Shown one piece after another: positions 14,727-21,715 of a DNA stretch of 43,367 bases (the stretch's first letter is position 1; each line of letters starts with the position of its first letter). Source of the DNA: Planctomycetota bacterium (GTDB lineage: Bacteria > Planctomycetota > UBA8108 > JACQVS01); contig JANQLS010000032.1 of assembly GCA_028280485.1 (NCBI GenBank), forward strand, positions 1 to 43,367. The letters are read 5' to 3'. A program made the translations under genes and the position numbers. The notes below the pieces were generated by a model that was given only the letters and a program-made list of their open reading frames with translations, did not search any database and was not told where the DNA came from.

Positions 14727-16178
14727 CTATGAAGCTCTTCCTTCCAATTCTTCCAAGGCAAAATAATCGAGGATAAATTGTCGCACATCTTCCGTCCGAG
14801 TTAACTCTAAGATATCTAAGAGACGACGTAAATCTCGTTCTCTCTTCTTCTCTGCTTCCCCAGGTTCAATTTGAGTCTCCGGGTCTAATCGTTTGACGAA
14901 TCGGTATTGATCTCCCGGCGGCACTATTTCAATCACCCCAAGCTTTTCTAAGGTGATCGCACAGTACTCAGCCCTTCGATCACCGCGATTACGCCCAGTG
15001 AGAGATTCACGAAAATCATCGATCGACAATGATGAATGAGGATTCATCTCAAAGATTCGACTCGCTTCAATCAAAAGGTCCGGCCCGGGATTTTTCCACC
15101 CGATGAACTCTTGTTGTACCGCTAAATCTTCTTGATCGTAAAGTAAAACACAACGAGAGGGATTTCCATCTCGGCCTGCTCGTCCCACTTCTTGGTAGTA
15201 AGCTTCGATAGAACCGGGAATCTCGGCGTGCGTGATGTATCGAATATCCGATTTATCGACTCCCATGCCGAAGGCGTTCGTGGCTAAAAGCATGAGGCCT
15301 TCGCTCGGATGCGCCATACTGAATCGATCGTACACGCGTTTCTTTTCTTGGGGATCCAATCGGCCATGATAAATCTCGATGGCGGAAGCCCCCCAGGCGC
15401 GCCTCAAATCTTGAGCCAAGTTTTCGAGTGACTTGATGAGAGTAAAATAGACGATCCCCGTCCCTTGAGCAACTCGTGCAATCTCGGTGATTCGCTCGAC
15501 CTTTTCTTTACTCGACCAAACTTGCTCAATCTCAAAACTGAGATTGGGTCGATCGATTCCCGAAGCGAAGAGAGGCATCTCCTCTTCGGTGAGCTCTAAG
15601 GTTCGACGAATATCTTTTCGAACTTCCGCCGTCGCGGTTGCAGTCAACGCGATGGTGACGGGATTGCCCAAGGCCTGCCTAAAGATGCCGACATCCTGAT
15701 AGGCCGGCCTAAAGTCATGCCCCCACTTGGTAATACAGTGAGCTTCGTCGATAGCTAGAAGTGCCACTCCCCCCGGCACTTGCCCTAAAGCTTGAACAAA
15801 CTCAGGTTTTTCCATTCGCTCGGGGGTGGCGTAGATCAAATCGTATTCACCCTGAGCGAGAGCCTGATAGCGCCTTTCACGTTCTTCACGCCCTAAAGTA
15901 CTGTTGATAAATTCTGCGCGAATACCTTTCGCCTTAAGTGAAGTCACTTGATCTTCCATCAATGCGATGAGAGGACTGAAAACTAAACAGATTCCTCGTT
16001 CTCGAAACAACAAGGCGGGCAATTGGTAGCAGAGGCTTTTCCCTGATCCGGTGGGCAAGACAACTAAAGCATTTTTATCCTGGAGAACGTATTGAACGAT
16101 TTGCTCTTGAATAGGGTAGAGCTTCTCAAGCCCAAAATTTTCATTCAGAGTTTTTTGAACAGCCGTAGAAAGCGCCAT
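14727..16178 (-). CDS. RecQ-family ATP-dependent DNA helicase, short form
   Basis: An SF2 3'-5' helicase with motif I LPTGSGKS (41-48), DEAH box (AIDEAHCITKWGHDFRP, 144-147) with the RecQ-specific aromatic-rich loop, and motif VI YYQEVGRAGRDGNPSRC. At 483 residues it is shorter than E. coli RecQ (about 610). The zinc-binding cysteines of the RQC region are not recognisable and there is no HRDC domain. A short winged-helix-like region (FRESLTGRNRGDRRAEYCAITLEKLGVIE) remains. Short RecQ paralogues of this type occur widely in bacteria. The role is replication-fork or recombination repair. It lies upstream of hemH on the same strand with a 60-bp gap. No Shine-Dalgarno is visible before the ATG. 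Confidence 0.9.
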   Translation of the reverse strand: MALSTAVQKTLNENFGLEKLYPIQEQIVQYVLQDKNALVVLPTGSGKSLCYQLPALLFRERGICLVFSPLIALMEDQVTSLKAKGIRAEFINSTLGREERERRYQALAQGEYDLIYATPERMEKPEFVQALGQVPGGVALLAIDEAHCITKWGHDFRPAYQDVGIFRQALGNPVTIALTATATAEVRKDIRRTLELTEEEMPLFASGIDRPNLSFEIEQVWSSKEKVERITEIARVAQGTGIVYFTLIKSLENLAQDLRRAWGASAIEIYHGRLDPQEKKRVYDRFSMAHPSEGLMLLATNAFGMGVDKSDIRYITHAEIPGSIEAYYQEVGRAGRDGNPSRCVLLYDQEDLAVQQEFIGWKNPGPDLLIEASRIFEMNPHSSLSIDDFRESLTGRNRGDRRAEYCAITLEKLGVIEIVPPGDQYRFVKRLDPETQIEPGEAEKKRERDLRRLLDILELTRTEDVRQFILDYFALEELEGRAS

Positions 16179-16521
16179 GGAGAGTCAGGGGATTAAGAGA
16201 AGTAAAAATTCACATCCGTTCGAATCGTTGAACCAGGAATGAGTACCGGAGTAAGGAGGAGTGAACGGAGAATAGAAGAGGTCACAGTATAACGTTAGAA
16301 GGGGAGGGAGCAAGGGGAGAGGGAGCTTTTTGGACTCAGTCTTAAGTCTTTAAACCGAGCTTTTAAAATTTGGAGTTCCTCAATATAAATTTCATAACTA
16401 TTGCTCAACGAATGAATTTAACTAGCCCAAAGCGCTAGCAAGGGGGCCATTCCCTCGCTAGCGCTTTGGGCTAGTTACTGGTTTCTCCTAAAAGTTCGGC
16501 TTCAAATGAACCTTTGAAAAA
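16179..16521. other. Intergenic region with a palindrome
   Basis: 343 bp between two minus-strand genes. It must hold the RecQ promoter. The palindrome at 16419-16477 is the only structure seen, and no coding frame is supported. Confidence 0.6.
16419..16477. repeat. Palindrome, 26-bp arms with one mismatch, 7-nt loop
   Basis: Arms 16419-16444 and 16452-16477. The core reads TAGCCCAAAGCGCTAGC, so the family base G (CCGAAG) is A here (CCAAAG), and the opposite arm carries the matching change (CTTTGG). Both arms changed together, keeping pairing. A single G-to-A change in the inner left arm (GCAAGGG) leaves a G-U-type mismatch. Confidence 0.95.
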
Positions 16522-18240
16522 TCAATTGTTACACGTCATCGCTTGAACATGGAGACTCAACTCATCCATCCAGGTCTTGGTGGCATCGGTTCGAACTCCG
16601 TCCAAGAACAAGATAAAGGGGATAACGCTCGAAGAGATCACCGGTTCCGCGGGATAGGCCAAGCCTTTGATGTTAAGGATTTCAATCCCACTCACTTTGA
16701 GAACAAGACTCCCGTTCGACAAACCATCGGTACTTTTATAAAAACTCAAGTTAAAGCAATACCAAGTATCGGGAACCAAGGTGGGAAAAGCGGAGTTACC
16801 CACCTTTTCAATCTCGCTTAATAACTCGAGAAAAAATCCACGTTGAGAAACAGTTAAGTTTTGACGGAGCAATTCCCAATTTTCATCGACGGAGGGACGG
16901 ATCGCAGCGACGTCTAATCCAACTTCACTATTCCACATTTGACGCCAACGAATATGAACTTCACCTTGAGTGTCGAGCGTACGCAAGCGGCTTTCAAGAA
17001 CAGTTAGAGCTGGCTCTAACGACCCTTCTTGATCTAATTGAACTTCTAATGAACTCGCACCTGAGAAAGCTCCCCCTTCTTGACCCGCTAGGGTGAAGAG
17101 AACACCGTCCATCCAAGATTCAAAGGTTTCAAATCCATAGATCACAGGCTCGACAATTAATCCGGCGATTTGATCTGAAAGGCCCTCTGGAATTTCTACT
17201 GGACTCTCATTTTGTTGAGACCCTTGTTCTTCAACTTCCGATTCTGAAGAAGAATCATTTGAATTCGCCACCACCGGATCTTGAGCAGGAATCAAGGATT
17301 CCTCATCGGCAACTTCCGTGGAATCGGTCGACTCTTCAGCACCAGGACCAGAACCAGGCTCCTCCTGAGCGATTTCTACCTCTGGCTCAGCTTCGGGAGG
17401 CTCTTCTGCGATTTCCTCTGGAGGCTCTTCTTCAAGAGGATCTTCTGATTCTTCAGCAGCAGCCTCTTCTTCAGCGATTTCTTGGGCAATCTCTTCTTGG
17501 ATATCCGTCACTTGAGTCGTCGTTGTAACGACAACTTCTCGAACGACCTCGTAGATAAATTGAGTTTCACCAATAGCCCCTCCACTGTCGGTTACTCGAA
17601 TTTGAACGTTGTAGTCTCCGGGCTCAGTAAAGAGATGCTCAACATGAGCTCCCGTCAACTCAGCTCCATTCGATAAACTCCAACGAATGTTATTGGGATC
17701 GAGTTCTCCATCGGGATCATTCGCAATGGCTTCAAACCAAATCCCCAATCCCGACGTACCTTGAAAGACACCAGATCGAGCGAACTCCACATTGGGAGGT
17801 TCATTGAGATTCAGTCTTACTACTTGAGAAATCTCAAAGTTATTTTTATCTACCGCTTCAAAAACGATGACCTGATCTCCACCTTCAGAGAAAGTAAAAG
17901 AAAAGTCATTTCCCGTCGCGATTTCTTGTTCATCGAGAAACCAAGAGATCGATTGAACGTTGAACTCCCCAACATTTGCGACTCGAAATTGAACTTCAAG
18001 GGGCCTCTCGATGCCCTCATCAACTAAAATCTGAGCGACGGCCGGCTCGGGGTCCGTCATCGGACTCACCGTGGATGCTGTTGAAGTCGTCGGTGAAGAT
18101 GATCCTCCGCTGGAAGAACAACCGATGAGTAAAACTAAACTACAACTGACGATGATCCCCCTGAGTGCAAAGACCGGTGAGAAGTTTTCACAACGATGAA
18201 AAACTTCTGAAGTCTTTGATCCTCTTACTTGAGACACCAT
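16522..18240 (-). CDS. Lipoprotein with two PKD-like domains and a long acidic linker
   Basis: A 572-residue surface protein. A hydrophobic segment ends in the lipobox LLIGC (Cys41), followed by a Ser/Thr-rich linker. Two Ig/PKD-like domains follow (about 65-145 and 148-235; the second has PPNVEF...NDPDGELDPNNIRWSLSNGAE...HLFTEPGDYNVQIRVTDSGG). Next is an extremely acidic Glu/Pro/Ala linker (about 240-345). The C-terminal domain (about 365-572) contains FESWMDGVLFTLAGQEGGAFSG and LVPDTWYCFNLSFYKSTDG...GSLVLKVSG, resembling a concanavalin-type jelly roll; its function is unknown. The start is an ATG with AAGGA 6 nt upstream. A glycan-binding outer-envelope protein is plausible from architecture only. 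Confidence 0.8.
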   Translation of the reverse strand: MVSQVRGSKTSEVFHRCENFSPVFALRGIIVSCSLVLLIGCSSSGGSSSPTTSTASTVSPMTDPEPAVAQILVDEGIERPLEVQFRVANVGEFNVQSISWFLDEQEIATGNDFSFTFSEGGDQVIVFEAVDKNNFEISQVVRLNLNEPPNVEFARSGVFQGTSGLGIWFEAIANDPDGELDPNNIRWSLSNGAELTGAHVEHLFTEPGDYNVQIRVTDSGGAIGETQFIYEVVREVVVTTTTQVTDIQEEIAQEIAEEEAAAEESEDPLEEEPPEEIAEEPPEAEPEVEIAQEEPGSGPGAEESTDSTEVADEESLIPAQDPVVANSNDSSSESEVEEQGSQQNESPVEIPEGLSDQIAGLIVEPVIYGFETFESWMDGVLFTLAGQEGGAFSGASSLEVQLDQEGSLEPALTVLESRLRTLDTQGEVHIRWRQMWNSEVGLDVAAIRPSVDENWELLRQNLTVSQRGFFLELLSEIEKVGNSAFPTLVPDTWYCFNLSFYKSTDGLSNGSLVLKVSGIEILNIKGLAYPAEPVISSSVIPFILFLDGVRTDATKTWMDELSLHVQAMTCNN

Positions 18241-18620
18241 TGAATTTCCTTTCCGTGGAAGGCTCCACCTTGGTTTTCAGGCCAAGAGAACCAGCGTATG
18301 CAAGCGGGGAGCCTGTTTGTGGGAAAGAATCTTTAATGGAATAATTTAAGGTACTTAGGGATTTAATTAAGAGAAAAAGAAAGGTGGAGAATTCTAATTT
18401 GGGTAGGAAGATTTTGGTCTAGAAGGGTCTTTAGAAATGGGATGTATACCGATTTATGCCTGGGGACGGGAAGTGGAATATCAATGAGGAGCCTTTGGGT
18501 TTTAGGTGGGAGTTAAGGAGAGGAAAGAAAGTTTGAGGATATTGAGTTAATTGAAATTTTAAATCTAACCTTGTCCGGACAAGGAATGCGAGATGTTTCG
18601 ATTTAGTTTGGTAAAGATCT
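18241..18620. other. AT-rich intergenic region upstream of the lipoprotein gene
   Basis: It contains the promoter side of the lipoprotein gene and a perfect 16-bp palindrome at 18569-18584. A 68-codon minus-strand frame (18431-18637) has no recognisable similarity or ribosome site and is not annotated. Confidence 0.55.
18569..18584. promoter_or_regulatory. Perfect 16-bp palindrome CCTTGTCCGGACAAGG
   Basis: Both halves are exact complements with no spacer, which is typical of a homodimer binding site. It lies 37 bp outside the left inverted repeat of the 18.6-20.2 kb cassette and about 330 bp from the lipoprotein start. The function is unknown. Confidence 0.4.
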
Positions 18621-18803
18621 AAATCAGCACTTTCCACCGAAGTCTATTGATGTGGATTGATTTAACATTGAGTTCAAGTTGAAGATGGCGTTCCAACCAA
18701 GGGCTGAAAGCCCGCAATACCATAGCCCAGGGCAGAGCGAAGCGTCGCCCTGGGTTGTTAGATAGAAGATTATTGAGCCCTGTAAGGGCGGAATAATAAT
18801 AAT
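18621..18803 (-). repeat. Left copy of the ~182-bp dispersed repeat
   Basis: Contains internal hairpins GGGCTGAAAGCCC (18701-18713), CCCAGGGC...GCCCTGGG (about 18726-18754) and GAGCCCT/AGGGC (about 18775-18789). It matches the inverted copy at 20047-20227, best in the central ~60 bp and weaker toward the ends. Confidence 0.85.
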
Positions 18804-19034
18804 TTGCTGTCGAAAGAGTTGGACTCTGGTCATCACCCTGCATAAATGAGATTTTTTAGCTTGTTCTCATTAACTACCCCGAAGCGTGAGTAAGGGGACG
18901 GAACGTTGAATCGAACTCAATAAACTTGAATCTACGTAATATGGATATGATTCCTCAGGGCAGCAAGAGAAGGAGTAAATGAAATCAAGGCAACCTAATC
19001 ACGACTTAAGCAAAAAGTATTGTTTATTTCAAGA

Positions 19035-19910
19035 TCACCAAACTATCCAATTATCGTTTATTTTGGCAAAAATTATTGGCGGATTTTTATAGGATTTACC
19101 GGTCGAAACATTCATTTCAAAAAGGTGTTTTTTATTCTTGGATTTCTTTGAAACGATCACCAAATTTTTCCCAAAGGTGAATTCTAATTCATCGATATTG
19201 TTTATTTCGCTAACCGAGGTTGTTGATTTTGAAAAATAAGCTGCCCTCGCTTCAATCATTGCATCAATCCCTTTATCCGAGTGTTTATATGCTCTCTTTT
19301 GGTAAATCTTGAATCCACTCGTTAATAAAGCTGCTGCAGTTTTTGACTGTTTTTTATTGATACTTTTTTCAATACTTTTTATTAAGGAGTAAATTTCTTG
19401 TTTTGATTTGTTCCTGTTTTTGTTTGAGTTTGTAGTTTTAAAAAAAGGCCATGCGTATTTTGTGTTGGAGATGAACCATCCCGTGTATGAAATTTCTAAG
19501 TTTGAATCAGAGACGAGTTCAGCCTCTAAGAGAACTTTAGATTTACTATCGGATAAATGGGCGCATTTAAAAACTCTTAAAAATAAGGTATCTTCGCATT
19601 CACCTGTGAGACTGATTGTATTTTTACCTGACTTTAAGAATTGATTTACCGGGAATAAGAAACCTTCATTGTATCTGAATTTTACGGGATTATTATTAAT
19701 CGAAATTAAAATATCACCATTCGAGTCAGACGAGGTTGCTCTAATTGATTTTCTCGCCGGTGCTTCAGAATCAAAATCATCGGCGTCTGTCCCAATGGTG
19801 ACATAATACAATAGATCTGTTGATTTGTTTTCATTCGCCTGACTTACACTGTTGGGTAAATTTAGAGAAACCAAGAGCAAGAACCCTAGCTGAGAAATTA
19901 TAGGTAACAT
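19035..19910 (-). CDS. Exported protein of unknown function (orphan in inverted-repeat cassette)
   Basis: A 291-residue protein I do not recognise. The N-terminus (MLPIISQLGFLLLVSLNLPNSVSQANE) is a Sec signal peptide. The remainder is Lys-, Asn- and Ser-rich and encoded by clearly more AT-rich DNA than neighbouring genes, a sign of different origin. The first half looks beta-rich, with two cysteines (GECEDTLFLRVFKCAHLSD) that could form a disulfide. A Lys-rich helix (YSLIKSIEKSINKKQSKTAAALL) follows. The region SGFKIYQKRAYKHSDKGIDAMIEARAAYFSKS resembles the start of a small SnoaL/NTF2-like cone domain ending in FAKINDNWIVW, but this is weak. The start has GGAGG/AGG at 10/6 nt. The gene is the only one inside the cassette at 18621-20227. 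Confidence 0.7.
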   Translation of the reverse strand: MLPIISQLGFLLLVSLNLPNSVSQANENKSTDLLYYVTIGTDADDFDSEAPARKSIRATSSDSNGDILISINNNPVKFRYNEGFLFPVNQFLKSGKNTISLTGECEDTLFLRVFKCAHLSDSKSKVLLEAELVSDSNLEISYTGWFISNTKYAWPFFKTTNSNKNRNKSKQEIYSLIKSIEKSINKKQSKTAAALLTSGFKIYQKRAYKHSDKGIDAMIEARAAYFSKSTTSVSEINNIDELEFTFGKNLVIVSKKSKNKKHLFEMNVSTGKSYKNPPIIFAKINDNWIVW

Positions 19911-20046
19911 TTCTTACCTGCCTCCATAGGTGGCTTGTGAAATAGTTTAAGCTGTTGCAAGCGATGTGAATAATTATATCAAGTATACTGCCCCCCTTTG
20001 TCCAACAGTTAAGTCTCGTTTAAATTTAAAGGCCAACATCAAAATT

Positions 20047-20227
20047 AAGTTATTATTCCGCCCATACAGGGCTTGTTTTATATCGATCCCAATCCCAGGG
20101 CGACGCTTCGCTCTGCCCTGGGCTATGATATTACGGGCTTTCAGCCCTTGGTGTAATCATAGCCTTCAAATTGACCTTAATGGTAATACGACCTACATCA
20201 ATTTTTTTCGGGATAGAGTACTGATTT
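20047..20227 (+). repeat. Right copy of the ~182-bp dispersed repeat (inverted)
   Basis: Inverted relative to 18621-18803, with the same internal hairpins (CCCAGGGC...GCCCTGGG near 20094-20122; GGGCTTTCAGCCC near 20135-20147). In the reading frame GRRFALPWAM(V/I)LRAFSPW both copies stay open, and the flanking residues are partly conserved as well. Confidence 0.85.
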
Positions 20228-20262
20228 CAAATTGATCCAACTATCTCGAAGCGGCCCTTTTT

Positions 20263-21696
20263 CTAAGCCATCACATCTTGAACCACGTGCCCATGAACAT
20301 CCGTCAATCGGAAATCACGCCCTGCGTAACGATAGGTTAATCGCTCATGATCTAAACCCAGCAAATGTAGAACTGTGGCATGCAGATCGTGCATATGCAC
20401 ACGGTTGATCACCGCGGTATGACCGTACTCATCGGTTTCTCCGTGAGCAAAGCCAGCCTTGACTCCTCCACCCGCTAACCAAATCGTAAAGCCATCCGGA
20501 TTGTGGTCACGTCCCGTACCTTTGTTTTGAGCGAAGGGATTTCTTCCGAACTCTCCTCCCCACCAAACGAGGGTGTCTTCTAAAAGCCCTCGAGCTTTCA
20601 AATCTTGAAGTAAACCCGCGACCGGTTTGTCGACTGCTTTGGCGTGTTTCATATGAAGAGGCATGTTGGAGTGTTGGTCCCAGCGAGGATTGTCACCGTT
20701 GTCAGCGTAGTTGACTTGAATGAAACGAACTCCAGCTTCAGCCATTCGACGCGCCATCAGACACTGACGGCCGAAGACCTCTGTTTCTTTTTGACCGATT
20801 CCGTAGGACTCAAGGGTGCTCTGACTTTCCGAGCCGAGGTCCGTTAGGCCCGGCGCATGAGTTTGCATTCTAAACGCTAACTCAAAACTCTTGATGACAG
20901 CTTCCACTCGATCTGTCATTTCCGAACCACTCTGAACCGAATTGAGGGAACGCAATAGATCGCGTTGGTGGTTTTGTAGCTCAGGAGGGATCAAGTCATT
21001 ATTGAGGTTGTTGATACCGACCTGTTGAACGGGCTGCCCCGCTCGACCGATAGGTGTTCCCTGTACACGAGCCGGAAGGAAACCATGAGAATAATTTCGG
21101 GGGCCTCCATTTCCCATCGATGGTTGAATCGTCATGAATCCGGGAAGGTTTTTGTTTTCAGATCCCAGGCCGTAGATCACCCACGATCCCATCGACGGAC
21201 GCACGAGATTGGTAGCTCCGGTGTGCAAGAAAAGTGTCGCCGGGCCGTGCGCCACCCCGTTGGTATGCATACTGTGTATAAAACACAGATCGTCGACATG
21301 TTGAGCCATGTGAGGGAAGAGATCCGACACCCATTGACCGGTTTCTCCGTAGCGATTGAAATCCCAGAGAGGCTTCATCACTTTTTCAGGAGTGATTTTT
21401 CGACTTCTCGCCACACGAAACTTTAGGAGCTTCTTGTCTTCTTTAAAAAGGCGTTCTTTGTAATCGAAGGTATCGACATGGCTCGGCCCTCCCTGCATAA
21501 AGAGGAAGATCACCCTCTTCGCCTTTGGAGCGTGATGCGGAACGATCGATTCCACTCCACCCGGCACTTTCAAATCCTTCGAAGCATCCTTGTCACCCTG
21601 AGCGTGCAGGAGATCCGCCATCGCGATGGACCCGAATCCGCAGGCGACTTGTTGCAACATTTGACGTCGAGTTGGAAGAAAATCAGAAACGTTCAT
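20263..21696 (-). CDS. DUF1501 family protein, Tat-exported (sulfatase-like fold)
   Basis: A 477-residue DUF1501 protein. The N-terminus MNVSDFLPTRRQMLQQVACGFGSIAMADLLHA carries a twin-arginine signal. Family hallmarks are FLFMQGGPSHVDTFDYK, the SDLFPHMAQHVDDLCFIHSMHTN region, RMAEAGVRFIQVNY, WDQHSNMPLHMKHAKAVDKP, TLVWWGGEFGRNPFAQ and GRDHNPDGFTIWLAGGGVKAG. The fold is related to alkaline phosphatase/sulfatase, but the biochemical activity is not established. DUF1501 genes regularly sit just downstream of PSCyt1/DUF1549/DUF1553 genes in planctomycetes, and here the gap is 19 bp, so the two are co-transcribed and probably act together at the cell envelope. Confidence 0.93.
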   Translation of the reverse strand: MNVSDFLPTRRQMLQQVACGFGSIAMADLLHAQGDKDASKDLKVPGGVESIVPHHAPKAKRVIFLFMQGGPSHVDTFDYKERLFKEDKKLLKFRVARSRKITPEKVMKPLWDFNRYGETGQWVSDLFPHMAQHVDDLCFIHSMHTNGVAHGPATLFLHTGATNLVRPSMGSWVIYGLGSENKNLPGFMTIQPSMGNGGPRNYSHGFLPARVQGTPIGRAGQPVQQVGINNLNNDLIPPELQNHQRDLLRSLNSVQSGSEMTDRVEAVIKSFELAFRMQTHAPGLTDLGSESQSTLESYGIGQKETEVFGRQCLMARRMAEAGVRFIQVNYADNGDNPRWDQHSNMPLHMKHAKAVDKPVAGLLQDLKARGLLEDTLVWWGGEFGRNPFAQNKGTGRDHNPDGFTIWLAGGGVKAGFAHGETDEYGHTAVINRVHMHDLHATVLHLLGLDHERLTYRYAGRDFRLTDVHGHVVQDVMA

Positions 21697-21715
21697 GACA
21701 CACTTCGCTGGGGTT

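Larger units (their letters stand above)
18621..20227. mobile_element. Putative cassette bounded by ~182-bp imperfect inverted repeats, no transposase
   Basis: The segment 18621-18803 and the reverse complement of 20047-20227 align along their whole length. Both begin AAATCAG(C/T)AC, share ATTGATGT(G/A)G, share the block CCAAGGGCTGAAAGCCCG, and share AGCCCAGGGCAGAGCGAAGCG followed by TCGCCCTGGG. Both end GGGCGGAATAATAA. Between them lies one AT-rich minus-strand gene (19035-19910). Long terminal inverted repeats around a single unrelated-looking gene suggest a MITE-like or repeat-mobilised cassette. Two independent insertions of the same dispersed repeat in opposite orientation are the alternative. 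I saw no target-site duplication. Confidence 0.5.

Noticed and set aside
18431..18843. Three minus-strand frames upstream of the orphan gene
   Set aside because: They lie in, or run into, the ~182-bp repeat. They are mentioned only as a possible coding repeat, not as genes.
18621..20227. Insertion sequence with its own transposase
   Set aside because: The only internal gene encodes an exported protein with a signal peptide. No DDE, Y1 or serine recombinase motifs are seen on either strand.
19966..20235. 89-codon plus-strand frame after the orphan gene
   Set aside because: It covers the right inverted repeat and there is no convincing ribosome site. It is treated as repeat-derived.
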